A DNA stretch of 64,000 nucleotides from positions 186,428 to 250,427 of the forward strand of contig VZTJ01000078.1 of NCBI GenBank assembly GCA_013397795.1. Direction: 5' to 3'. This stretch comes from Orthonyx spaldingii (Eukaryota; Chordata; Aves; Passeriformes; Orthonychidae). This document shows, piece by piece, positions 24,943 to 36,600 of the stretch (its first letter is position 1; each line of letters opens with the position of its first letter). The notes beneath the pieces are model-generated. The model was not told the origin of the DNA and did not search any database. It saw only the letters and a program-made list of their open reading frames with translations. A program made the translations under genes and the position numbers.

Positions 24943-27900
24943 TAATCTCCTTTGGTTTCATCGTGATAGAATCATGGCCACTGAAATAGCGTGTGTTCAA
25001 AGCATTACAGCCAGCACTCAGTGACTTGGCATTTGAATCGTGATGATCTTCCTAGTGTACTGCATAATACATAATGCCCTCCACAACAAAATTACATTCT
25101 TAATTATGTTCTGTTTTCCTGATGTTACCTAAGTGTTGCCATAGAGAACAGCTCAGGGAAGCATTTGAAAACCAAATTTTAAAGCAAATCTAGGTCTTAA
25201 TCAATACTGTACCTTTAAAATAATTGCAGGAGTCCTCTAAATGAAGTTCAGGTCACATGCAATGTCAAAAATAAAGCAGTTTCAATTTGCTGCAACCTGA
25301 CAGATCCAAGGAGTGAATGTGGAATATCTAGTAACTGGCAAAGACACCTCTGTTTGACATTTACTTTTGCATGTAAACAATGGAGCACTGTATATTGGCA
25401 TCTAAATGTATTAGCTGGTGGTGATCCAAATCCTGGTATGAATTTAGATGCTTTTCCTTTCTGTTTAGCAATACATAGTCTTGATAACAAGGGAACATTT
25501 ACTGCAATCTTGCTCTGCAGTTGTCAGAGCAGAATGAATCATTTTGAAACAAAAACCCCCTCAGATCTCAAAAATATCAAGAAAAAACATAAAACATAAG
25601 GGAAAAGGATTATAAAATACAAATAAAAAAGCTTCTTAACATATTTAGAGGCCTATGGGCTGTAAACACTGTAGATTATCATTAATGAAACTCTCTGCCA
25701 AGTACACAAACCACAGTTTGGTAGCAGCTGTTAAGCAAGCATTGTTCAAAGCTGGATAATCCCTTGAACATTATACTTCATGGCTCTGTACCTCTTCCTA
25801 TTAGTAATCAGATAATTGCCTTGCATTTTCTGTTACAATTTGCTTTTAAAATTCAGTTTCATTCCTCTTTATATCAAAAGGCTTTATCTTGCAATGATCA
25901 CTTAGGCAAAAATCCCGCAGAGGTCAACAGGCAAGGCTGTGATCTTTATTTTTGGGAAGTCTGGTCTAATACAGTTCAGCCCTGTGGTGTTACTTTGGCT
26001 TCACAAAGGTAAAACAGAGATGAATCCCGCTCTGCAAATAAGATGCGAATTCTATTGTAACTCAGTTGCTTTTTTTCCCTATGAAATGGGCTCTTCTAAA
26101 TAATTTGGATATTAATTAAAAATACTTTTTGCCACTGTTTTTTACTTTAAAATAAGTTTGCTCTTCCATGTTGGAAGACAAAGGAGAAGGTGAGAGACCT
26201 TACGATTCCATTTGTCCAAAAGTTCAGGCCTCATAAGAAGGCTTCCCAGGACATCATATGTAAGTATCTTGCAGAAAGAAATTTGGAAGTGATGGCAACT
26301 GTTTTTTTCCAGCATTAATATATTCTTAAGACAGTATAGCACAGAAATAGTGAGCCATAGCCCTGGTAATTGTGAGTTCCCTTGAGCTCCATTGGCTATT
26401 AGGGTTGAACGGAGAGAGCAGCTTATCTTGCACTTCTGGAATTTCTCACAACCCTGCAACAAAGCACTATTGATTTTTCTCAGCTGGGCAGGAGGGGAGG
26501 AGGGATTGAAGAAGGTCATATGTAAATCTGCTAAGTTTGATGAACAGGTGGACCAAATATTACTGAGTCTAGAACCTCACCAATGCTAAATAAATCCATT
26601 TTATAACCTCTGAATTAGGCATTTGCTGATTCCTTTCAATTCACATATGAAATCCCTGCACTGGAGCGTTCAGCCTCACAGTATTTACTGACATGGGTCA
26701 TTCAGTTTAAAGCCAGCACATCTCTTTGGTGGGCACTGGCTTCATGAGCTGTTGGCATCAACTTTCTTTGTCCAAGATCGAGTTCCAATCCCCAAAATCA
26801 AAGCAGATGGAGTCATAATTCAGAGAGCAGAAACTATGATTCATCCTTAAACCTGCAGGATTGCAGGGACTCTTTCTGTCTGGTACTTAAAATTATTTTA
26901 CATCACATGGCATAAGCAGAGGTTTGAGAGATGGTGTCATACCTCCCCATGGGCAAGGCATAATGGATATTTTCTAGCTAACATATCTCTGTGGATGTGT
27001 AAGAAGAAGAAATTGACTTTTTTTTCCGTAAATTGCAAGATTTTGTTTTCAAGAGAATCCAGTGTTTTCTGTTCATTGCAGAAGCAATATTATTAAATGC
27101 CAGTCGGCAGGAAAAATTAGAAAAAGGATGGCCTGAAAGACAAAAAGAAATGCATTTTCCTCCCATTTCCCAAAAAATAAATTACCAATGAGGCAGGAGC
27201 TGTCTTTAGGCAAGGTTTCAGGAGGCAGATTAGATAGCAAAATTATTTCCTTGTTCTAGTGAGAGGCAGTTTTCATTGAAGGCAGAATTTTAGGAGTATT
27301 TCTAAGGGAAAAGGTCTTGCAGCAAAACTGCAAATTGGGCAGCACTGAGGTAGCTCATTGATCCTCCCAGCAAAGTAATACCAATTAAAAAGGCATGTGT
27401 AATGAACAAAGTACACATTCAGTCATCTCAGTTGCTGTGAAAGGAAGACATGTACAAAACAATAATGTTATTGTTCTCAAGTGCAACTAAAAGGTGGGGA
27501 AAGTGTTCCTTGGTTGCTTTGTTGTAAGAAGCCCTACTCTGTGCAGAGTATTTGCTGGCCAGTTTCTCATAGCATTCAGTTCTAGAATATTCTAGAAAAA
27601 ATGGCTCAGCAAACATTCTAACTTTTGGATGAATTTACTGACATAAGGATGTTAACATTGTGCATTTCCAGCAAAGCACTTTGACCGCTGTAAGAAGGTT
27701 TTCTCAGTAGCACTTTCTGTACCCTATTTGGATGCAGCCATCAGGGGCGTCCTGGAGTGATCCTTGGCTTCAGCTGAAAGATTTTCTTGCCCTTAATCAT
27801 CTCTAAAGTTGCATTAAACTCTTCCAGTGTGTTGGCAGTTGTGTGTTGGTTTGGAATTGCATTTCTGAATGCATCAGAATCTGCCAAACTGTCTCAGGAG

Positions 27901-29550
27901 CACTGCTATCCAGGAAGGCCAGACAGTCTGTGATGAACTTGCACATTCCTAGAGGGTTTAGTGTGCCACTGGGATATAGGGGTTGGGGGAACCTGCAGGT
28001 AACTCTTGGATGCAGAACATCAGCTCCAGTGCTAATACCACTGAATAGTGTCTTCTGTTGCTGGAGATAATGGCCAACTGCAAAGGTTGTCCTGATGCTT
28101 TCATTTTAATTTACAAGAGCACATTTGTCATACATGGTCTCTAAAGTTCAGATAGAAAATATTGAGGAATTCTAGTATTTGGGTGTTAGGTGCAGATTTG
28201 AAAATGAGCCACTTTGCATCCAAAGTTATGAATTATTGGTATTTTGCCTTCCCTATGAGTGCAAAGGGAGGAAGAGTGGTAAATGGGGAAGCAAGAAACT
28301 GGAACAATAGTCACATCCCTTAACTATTTCCATTGCAGAAAAGAGTAGAGAGTAAGGGATTGAGCAGTGGCTTTCACTCCCCACTCCTCCTTCTCTTTAC
28401 TTCACCATATTCTGGGGTAAAACCTTGTCTGAGAGAAGTCTAAAACACAGCTGCCCTGGTTGCCAGGCAAACAGAGTCTGTGACTTTTTATATATTTTAA
28501 AAGAAAACAAACCCCAACTGTTCACAGTTCCCCTCAAGTGGAGTCCAGGAATGCCTTCAGCATTTGACTCCAGATGATGGAAGGCTCACAGCTTCAACTA
28601 GAACCCGGTCCTTGTGATCTGGGCAGTAGGTTTTGGGTGAAATGAAAGGATTGAAATATCGTTGTCTTATTTGAGGGGGAAAACCCATCATTCTTGTCAG
28701 TGTCCAAATGTGGGGACTTTGAGCAGAGTGTTTTTATGAAAGGATTATTCAAATAAGATAAACTGTCTTCCATACTGGAGAGAATTTGCAAAAGCAAGTA
28801 CCTGTCATTGAATAGAGTAGAACGTACACTTTGAAAGTAAAAATGGAGAAAATCCACAGTAAAATTAACATGCTGTTATAGGAAAGTGCAATTATTTAAA
28901 AAAAGAACAAAAAACCTATGGAAAAAATCTGAAAGGAAATGGGGAAAAGCAGTGCTTTTCTACTAATTTCCTCCCTTCTTTCTGTGTTTAATTTAGTAAA
29001 GCAGTCATAAACATTGCTAAACAGTCAAAAAATTAAATGTTGCTGTATAATTTATGGTGGTTACAGGATACATGAGAGTGCACTTTAATTAGCAAATTGC
29101 ATGTTTATTTTATTTGTTTAGCATATAATTTAGATTGGATAAATGTGCTTTGGCTGGCTATGGCACCTAGGTATCCTCATTTGGTATAATTTTTAATCAC
29201 ATTGTTTTGGAATTTTATTGCAACATTATACAGTTGATATAACTGCACAATTAAGTATGCTCAGTTCACACCTTGCTCTTGAGGAAATTACTTTTTATCT
29301 GTATTTGGATGGAGCACTTTATATGGCAAGTGAGAACTTGGGAGTAATAAAGAAAGCTCACTGTGGGCGCTAGAGCTGCAGTCTGAATAGTAAATAATAA
29401 TAGTAATGATGGTGCCCTGTTAGTGAAATGTGTTTGGGAGGAAGATTTAAAAACAAACCCCTGAAAATAGGCAACTGGAAATGATCATCGTGTGTAGTAG
29501 TGTATTGGCTGTATCGTAACAATGTGTTGGTGCCAGAGCTGAACTGAGGG
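24943..29550. other. Gene-free stretch
   Basis: No exon or RNA gene is recognised. The 125-codon minus-strand frame at 26142-26519 has no motif I know. The sequence is mostly unique-looking, with isolated A- and T-rich runs. Confidence 0.6.
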
Positions 29551-29554
29551 AGGG

Positions 29555-29670
29555 TGAGGATTGTGCCTGGTGCTGTACACAGCCCAAGGGGGAGAGATCT
29601 TCATCCAGCAAACATGAGCAGAGGAGGCAGATGTGAGAGGGGGTAAGTAGTGACAGAGGATGTGGGAGAT
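29555..29670 (+). repeat. Ancient amniote interspersed repeat remnant
   Basis: ATTGTGCCTGGTGCTGTACA followed by an AGAGATCTTCATCC-like stretch resembles the widespread amniote motif 'CATTGTGCTAGGTGCTGTACAAACAC...AGAGACAGTCCCTGCCCC'. Downstream AGGCAGATGTGAGAGGGGGTAAGTAGTGACA resembles its GGCACAGAGAGGTGAAGTGACTT continuation. An ATAATAATAGTAATGATGGTGCC stretch upstream (29393-29415) may belong to the same element. Strand is given relative to the remembered motif; family name not assigned. Confidence 0.5.
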
Positions 29671-30451
29671 ACCACACAAAACTGCCATCTCAGTCTTGGG
29701 TCCTGCTCCTGCACCTCTGCTGTGCTGTGGCCCATGTCAGGATACTGACCAGCCTAGACAATGGTATGTGCTGTAAAGAACTGTAGAGAGACAGGACATG
29801 GGGAGAGGGAGGCTCAGGCATGGTGGGTGTTCCTCTGATTCCGAGATGTGAAAATAGTTCTGCACTCTTTCGTTTGTTTACTGTTGTGTATTTGATCATG
29901 CTCAGGGAGTGTCAGTCAGGGATGTGTTCATGGTATTGCGACTTCGATAGGCTTTGAACCTGGAGCTCTGTTTTCCCTGTTGTTTAGTTCACTTTTTTTA
30001 TGTGGTGATGGGGCTAAAAGAAGGTGGTATCTTTTCTTTGGGGAAATTGAGATTCACCTTACCAGTTAAATCCCCACTTTAGGTAAAAGAGCATGTGCAG
30101 CAGATATGCTGTAGATGTTACTGGAGAATGTAATAAAACTGAACGTGAAGGTTCTGGAAAGAAAAAATAAATACATTTTCTTTAGCAGAAAAATATTCCC
30201 TAAGCATATAGTTATTAAAAAAAGAATATTATTTTTGCAGCTAAAATATGAAAGGAATGGAGAGCGTTTAATTGAGTTCTACAATATATCTTGGCAGTGG
30301 CATTTTCTATAGTGGTTTGACTTACAAAATTCTGCAGAAAAGCCCTAATTTTCTCTTACATCCTATGGACTTTTTCCATAAAGGCTGCCTGAGTATTACA
30401 TACGTGCCAGTCTGAGATCCCAGGTGACTCTGTGTCGGCAAGATTGATGCT

Positions 30452-30534
30452 GGGCCAGATTATGCTTTCAGTCACACAGGTATAAATCTGGGGTAACTCC
30501 ATTGTTCTGCTCCCACTAGAAGAGGATCTGGCCC
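30452..30534. mobile_element. Short palindromic MITE-like element with 9-bp inverted ends
   Basis: The 83-base element begins GGGCCAGAT (30452-30460) and ends ATCTGGCCC (30526-30534), a perfect terminal inverted repeat. Internally it reads ACAGGTATAAATCTGGGGTAACTCCATTG, matching the known amniote palindromic motif built on 'GATTTACACC...GGAGTTACTCC...CAATGG'. The right half is more diverged or shortened. Such non-autonomous elements are abundant in turtles and crocodilians and survive as relics in birds. No transposase is present. The Repbase family name is not recalled. Confidence 0.7.
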
Positions 30535-32220
30535 ACTTTCTTTCCCTCTGTGCCTTTGGGTAATTGACCCTGTAATGTGCCAGTGCTGCTGTGGTGTGAT
30601 TGGCACTGATCGCTCTGCTGTGACAGGACGTCGGCGGTGGTATGTACTGCTCCAACACTGACATTCCTTACTTTGTTACAGCCTGTTTTGATAATGTTAT
30701 CTATAGGGAATGTTCCTTGCACTGATTATGGTTATTAAAATATACAGAGATCAACAGATATGGCAAGCAGCTGCTTAGTCACAGCTGATGTGAGAAATTT
30801 GATTTAATGTAAGTCTCACCATTTGAAACTACATCCTCTAGAAAACACAGGAGATTAATCCCTCCTGCATGCAAGCTAGTTGACTTTGTTTAAAATAGGA
30901 TTATATCAGGATGATAAACAGGGACTAGAATTAAAGCACCTTTTTGAAGATTGCTGAAACATAGAAATAAAAAAGCAAAGAGGAGAGTTTTTCTGGTTTG
31001 GGCGTTTTGCTTTTGTTTTTTTTTTCTTTTTGTACTGATGCACTGGAGTGTTTGGATAATATTTATGGGACCTATCATGCAGATGTCATAGTGCGGTAAG
31101 AAAATATCTGTGGTATTTAGAGCCAGCGATGCAGTCCTTTTAAATATCTGTATTGCTCTGTAAAGGCAGACGGTGCTTCCCAGCATTCCTTATGGAACAC
31201 AGGGAGAATGGCATGGACCTCTTGAATAATTAATATGGTTTTCAGAGCAGTAGTCATGGAAACCCAGGCAGTGTCACATATATGGATTTTAGGAATTAGG
31301 CACGTTTTGAATTGCACATTTAGCCAAAAAAGAGCATGCTGTAAATCTAAAGATCGGAAGCATTTTCTTAGTAAGTCTCCTGTTTATGCTGACAAATACA
31401 TGTATCTTATGTATTTTTTTATTTAAATAATATTTGGATTCCTAAAAATTTATATGGTAGCTATCTAAAGGGCTGTTAAAGGCTCTAACTGCCATAAGTC
31501 GTCTTTTAGATGACTTACTCTTTTTTTCTTTCTTCTTTTTTTTTTTTTTTCTCTTTCATCCTAGATCCCTGAAGTTATTAGGATGTAGGTTTTAAACTGT
31601 ATGGCCAACTGCTGTTCACTTAAAGGACCGCAGCTTTACCACTAAAGTTGCGAGGCCCTTTCTATTAGTTCAGTTGTGTGGCTTTTTTATCTATCTCAAA
31701 AAATGTCTCTTCAGGATCAATATCATTATTACCTTGGGTGTGTATGTGGAAGAAGTCAACCAGGCAGCAGTGAAAAGCTATCATCCAGTCCTCAGTAATA
31801 CTGTACGTGTAAAGAATAAAAATACATGGAAGTTATTTATAGACCATAAACCCTCTGGTTTCATAAACCATTTTACACTATTATTTGCCCAAGTCTACAG
31901 AGTCTCTCCTGAGTTCACAGCACACTCAAAAGCCTGTTTTTTATTTCTGGCTGTTTGAATTGGGAAATTAATTAGAAATACACTTAGCAATTTATGGACA
32001 TGTAAAAGCCATTTGGCCCAGTAAGCCTGCTTTCTTTTGCCTTTTTTTATCCTCATTTTGTTTTGCCGCTCTCTTTCAATCTACTCTCTACTAATAAAAA
32101 TATCAATCTGTTTCATAAACTCATTGAGACTTTGTGGCAATAATATTACTTGGCAGCATAATATGGCATATTCATTATTCTCTAAGCAAAATGATTTTTC
32201 TTTACATTTCGTGATCCAGA
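30535..32220. other. Gene-free stretch with strong polypyrimidine/acceptor signal
   Basis: A 40-base pure pyrimidine tract (31518-31557) leads to CATCCTAG, giving a textbook 3' splice acceptor before 31565. A TGACTTAC word just upstream could act as branch point. The following about 100 bases contain stops in all sense frames early on, so any exon would be noncoding or terminal. Otherwise no gene is seen; the 94-codon frame at 31674-31958 matches no family. Confidence 0.45.
31518..31557. repeat. 40-nt pure pyrimidine tract
   Basis: Uninterrupted C/T, T-rich, ending just before CATCCTAG. It may be simple sequence or the polypyrimidine tract of a 3' splice site. Confidence 0.9.
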
Positions 32221-32224
32221 TTCG

Positions 32225-32300
32225 TCAATTAGATGCACACTTGCAGCTTTCATTGAAATCAATGAGACTTTTATAGCTGTCAGTGATAGCAGATACTGAC
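32225..32300. repeat. Possible second palindromic-repeat remnant
   Basis: CATTGAAATCAATGAGACTTTTA, followed by CAGTGATAGCAGATACTGAC, resembles the amniote element with the centre 'CATTGAAGTCAATGGGAGTTTT' and a GCAGGATCAGGCCC end. The inner CATTGA/TCAATG pair is a perfect inverted repeat with two bases between. The outer ends are lost. Confidence 0.35.
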
Positions 32301-33638
32301 TCTATATTTCCAAATGTGAAATGATGGCCACAGTTTTGGCTTTATTTTATTTTAACTGGTAATGAGCAGGTTCTCCCCATCTCCCACATCTCTGTGCTAT
32401 ATGAAAATTTTTCCTAATCTGAAATGAAATATTTCTATTCAGTCATTGCAAAGTTATCTCTTTCCTAGCAAGAATAAATTCAATCACTTTGGCCTGTTTT
32501 GACATGAGATCTTTAAGTACCCAGGGTTAGTCAAGGTTTCTGACGTTGCACCCCCTCTACAGTAAAATTAACTTACCTGTGTGATGCTTAAAATTGTGGT
32601 GGACAGAATTCCGGTTGTGAAGTAGTTATTAGAGACATCACCTTGCTTCCTGTGATTTGTATAGCAGCCCTTGGTTGGTGCATCTCTGTGTCCTTGTTGC
32701 TGTTTCTTTTACTGCAGCCATACACAGAACAAATGGCTTCAGAGATTTTTCTACAGTGAGCTCTAAATACCTTCCCAGTTGCTCTGAGCGCTCTTTGCCT
32801 GGTTCTTTTAATGTGCATTCCCTCTTTCCTGGCTTATTATGCTACCTGACCCCCAGCTAAGTTGTCCATCTGTAGACTTTTAAAAAGATGTATGTCAGTC
32901 ATGGATATAGTAATAAAATCAAGAGGACCAACTCCGAAGGGTGTGTGAATATCAGTTACCTATTGGAAACCTCTCATAATTCCCCTAGGACTGTCAAGAC
33001 TCAACTCCAGAAATCCCCTGCAGTTGACAATCTTCTCAACTGTGGTGTTTGTTGGGAAGAGTCACAGGGAGTTAATTAAAATGCTGAGACTTTTAGAGAG
33101 ATCAGAGAAGTTAATATGGACCAGAATATGGTCCAGGACTGTAGCTGCATGCAGGACAATTTACTGATGACTAAAACTGACATTCCAATAAAACTCCCAG
33201 CTTGAGTTTCATGGGAATTATAACCAACTGAAGAGCTTGTCTTCAGGGCATGTTTGGCTCTCCTCATGTTTTGCTGCCTTTCAGGTAGGAGTCCAGTTCT
33301 ACATACCTTCCTTCTTCCCTTGTGAACTGAGACATTCATGCAACCAGTACTGTCCTCTTTCCCTCTCAGGGTTGTTTTGCTTCCCCATTCATAGAAGAAG
33401 TCTAAGTTAATGACAAGTTTTGCAAAAATATAATTGTCCCTCAGTTTTAATGCAGAAAGTTATTTAGCAGTTTAGTTTCCTCCTCGCAGAAGTATGCCTA
33501 TATTTTTATGTACAGAGACACACACAAACACTTAATATTATAGTCTCAAGAAATTGATGCTGCTGTCATATCTGCAGGTAATCTGCAGCACCATCATTGC
33601 TGCGACCTTTCAGACTGCTGAATGTAAATCAGATCCTT

Positions 33639-33653
33639 TCCCTCTGGTGGGCT
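33639..33653 (-). promoter_or_regulatory. CTCF-like motif
   Basis: TCCCTCTGGTGGGCT carries the intact CTGGTGG core of the reverse CTCF motif preceded by CCCT. Its orientation is the same as the motif at 14835. It is a sequence match only. Confidence 0.35.
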
Positions 33654-36600
33654 CTGTGGCACACTAAAATTGCTCACAGATTGTGTTCGAACAGTGCCTA
33701 TCAAGTGAGATGACAATGCAGGAAGCATATCCTCGTTCTGGTTGCACTGGCACTTTTCCAATGCTACACCAACTGCAGTGTTTTACAATGCAATCTGTGG
33801 TTTGTTGAGGAAAGTGTGTGTGCACCTCTGTTAGCTGTCACGTGCTTGCTCAGAGCCATTGTGTTCTCCTTGACTTCTACCCCCTGTTGATGGAAATACC
33901 TATTCTTGGTCTTAAGCCATCAGATCTCTGAAAATATTATCGGCTTTGTGCATTTGGGCTTTTTAGATTGATGTGTACAATGATGTCATACTAGGTAATG
34001 AAACATTCTTCACATGCAGTATTATGCAAAATTTTCATCCTGTATTTACATAGACATTTTGAAGTCCAGGCAAATGTTTTAACACTTGGAAATTCTAAGT
34101 CGTGTACAATGCCAGGCTTATGGGGAGAAGGCAGTATGAAACAAGGCAAGTGCAGAGTAGCAAGGTAGTACTGGAAATTCTCCTTGTGGCTTTAAAATCA
34201 CCATCTCCTAGCACGATCATATGAAAAGATGTGTGTGCCTTAGGTTCTCCCCTGCAGAAAGCAAAGTGACTGTGATCACAAGTTTCATTCATTGCTGAAG
34301 AAAGGCTGTGATTATAGAGAGGGAATAAGAGGATCAATAAATATGATTTCCACAGAAATTGGTAGGTAGATGAATGAAGAGCACTGTTTTTTAGTTTGTC
34401 CACTATAACTTCGCGTGTGAATGTAACAGCAGCAGTTCTATCATACCTTGTGTTTGGTAGACCTTTCAACTTCATAATTTGTCAGTTTTCAGCTAAAGAT
34501 CAAACAATGGGGTAAATATTTGTGTAAGCCAATCTAGTTTTGACCTCTAGAGCTTTGATGCTCAGAGCACTCAGGTGGGACAGAGGGGCTTGAACTGTAA
34601 TTCTTATAATGGCCTTCACCACCTTGGGCTTTCTCTAGGATCCCTCTGTCCTCTCAGACATGCAGTGGAGAAAATCAGGTAGGACACTGATAGTTCATCC
34701 CTTTTCTCCTTCTCTGAAATTCTACATCTAAGTGGCTATGGCTGCAGGAATATAAAAACACATTTATTTCTGGCTTAACAGAAGAAAAAATGTGTTTGTC
34801 TGGGTATCTTAGTGTTCCTAGTATGTTTTCATCTTCTGCCCAGAATTGTGTAAAATGGGCTGGTATGAAGCTAGATTAAAGAGACTCAAAGCACAGCTGA
34901 TCTGGCTTTTAATACATTGTCAGTAGAAGAAGCTTTCTGAATGCAGCAGAGGGCTTTAGATCTTGTTTCCATCAGCTCACAGAGGAGATCAGGTGAGCCA
35001 CTGTACCTCATAGAGTGAAAGAAACTGAAACCATGGTTCTTTGCCACAAATCTACATGGCACGTGGCCAGTTAAGAGCTGAAATAGGTTGGTATTCACGG
35101 CAGGGAAGTCTGGAAATGCTCTAATCATACCTCTCCCAGCAGGGCTCTTAGTGCAATGACAGGACGATCATCTTGTCAGACTTTGAGAACTTTCTTCTTT
35201 AAACAGAAAATGGGAGGGGAGCTGAAAAGGGGAGGAGGCAGAGGGGAAGGCAAAAAAAACTTTAACTCTGCTGATGTGGCTTCTTTAATTTGCTGTCAGT
35301 GATGCCACCGATGTTAATTCTGGCAGGGTTAATTATGAGAAATTAAAAAGCTGCTCAGAACAGACTGTACCCTTCGTACTCCAATAAAGAGGCAGCTCTG
35401 GCGTGAGAAAATTTCTTCATTAATATATATCCCCAAAGGGCTACTGCATACAGCTTTTGGAATATGAATCATAAACTCCCAGGGACCCTGCAGGAAGCAG
35501 GGGAGATAGGATTCAGAGATTGACTGTGTTACTTTTACTGCTTCAGGAGAATGATGCTCAGGCTGGCAGGAAATCACCATGCTGGTGACATTTGGAAAGA
35601 AAAAATTATTAATTTGCATGTTGGCATGTTACAAGTTTTGAAATATATTTTTAAATACGTTCTGCACAGCCTCTCCTGTATCAATGTTCCGTGTGTCAGT
35701 CTGTAACACGTGCAGCTGTTAACACAGAGCTTAGCATAAGCATTGTAATTGTTTACCATTTAGTATTTTGCAGAAATGGCTTTAGGGCATGCATTTATTT
35801 CTCAGGAAAATTTCTCTGGCTTCTTACAAACTAGGCAGTATATACCCTTAACCTAATACATTATACTAAATGGTAATGTGGTTATACCACATACATTGTA
35901 GAAAGTAAACTGCAAAGAATACCACATAAAAATTGTGCAGCTCTAAAATACAACTGAAAAAAGAGTATATCCCAAAACAGTAATCTATAATTTATATTAG
36001 TATAACTTGGCAAAGCCACATTACCAAGCAAATGTAAGTGGGAATGGAGTTAGGTAATAGTGAAATACCTCAGTGATGTTAACTTTCAGCAGAAATAAAG
36101 CCCTATTGTTAAAAAGCTATGTGCTTAAACTATTTGCAGTGTAACTCTGATGCTGACAGGGTGTTCCAAAGTGCTGGTGCAATTTCAAAGTCTCTTCCCA
36201 GGAAAGGTATTACAGTCTGTAAGTCATTACTACATAGGAAGCAGCTAGACAAAGTAAGTTCACAGTACAGAGGTCTAAAAAGAGGCTAGATAATTAATTT
36301 TCATAAGAAAAACATGCATTTTTTGCCTCTTCTAATATCAGTGAAGCACAGATATACATACCGTGTGTAACCTTTCATTCAAGAACCTCAGCAGTCTTCA
36401 GAAACATTAATTAATTAACCTTAATAGCAGCTGCAGTCCATGGGTATTATTTTGAAACTTGTTGTAAATGGTCATTCAGAGGACTGAAAAAATGCAATTT
36501 AGATGGGCCGCTAAGAAAAATGAAACATTACTTAGAGCAATTGAGAGTGCTTGGGAACAACCTCGTAGGAGTTATTTCAGCAGATTGCCTTTTCAGGCAG

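Noticed and set aside
24965..24980. ATAGAATCATGG as the 3' end of a young avian CR1
   Set aside because: Too short, and no CR1 body on either side.
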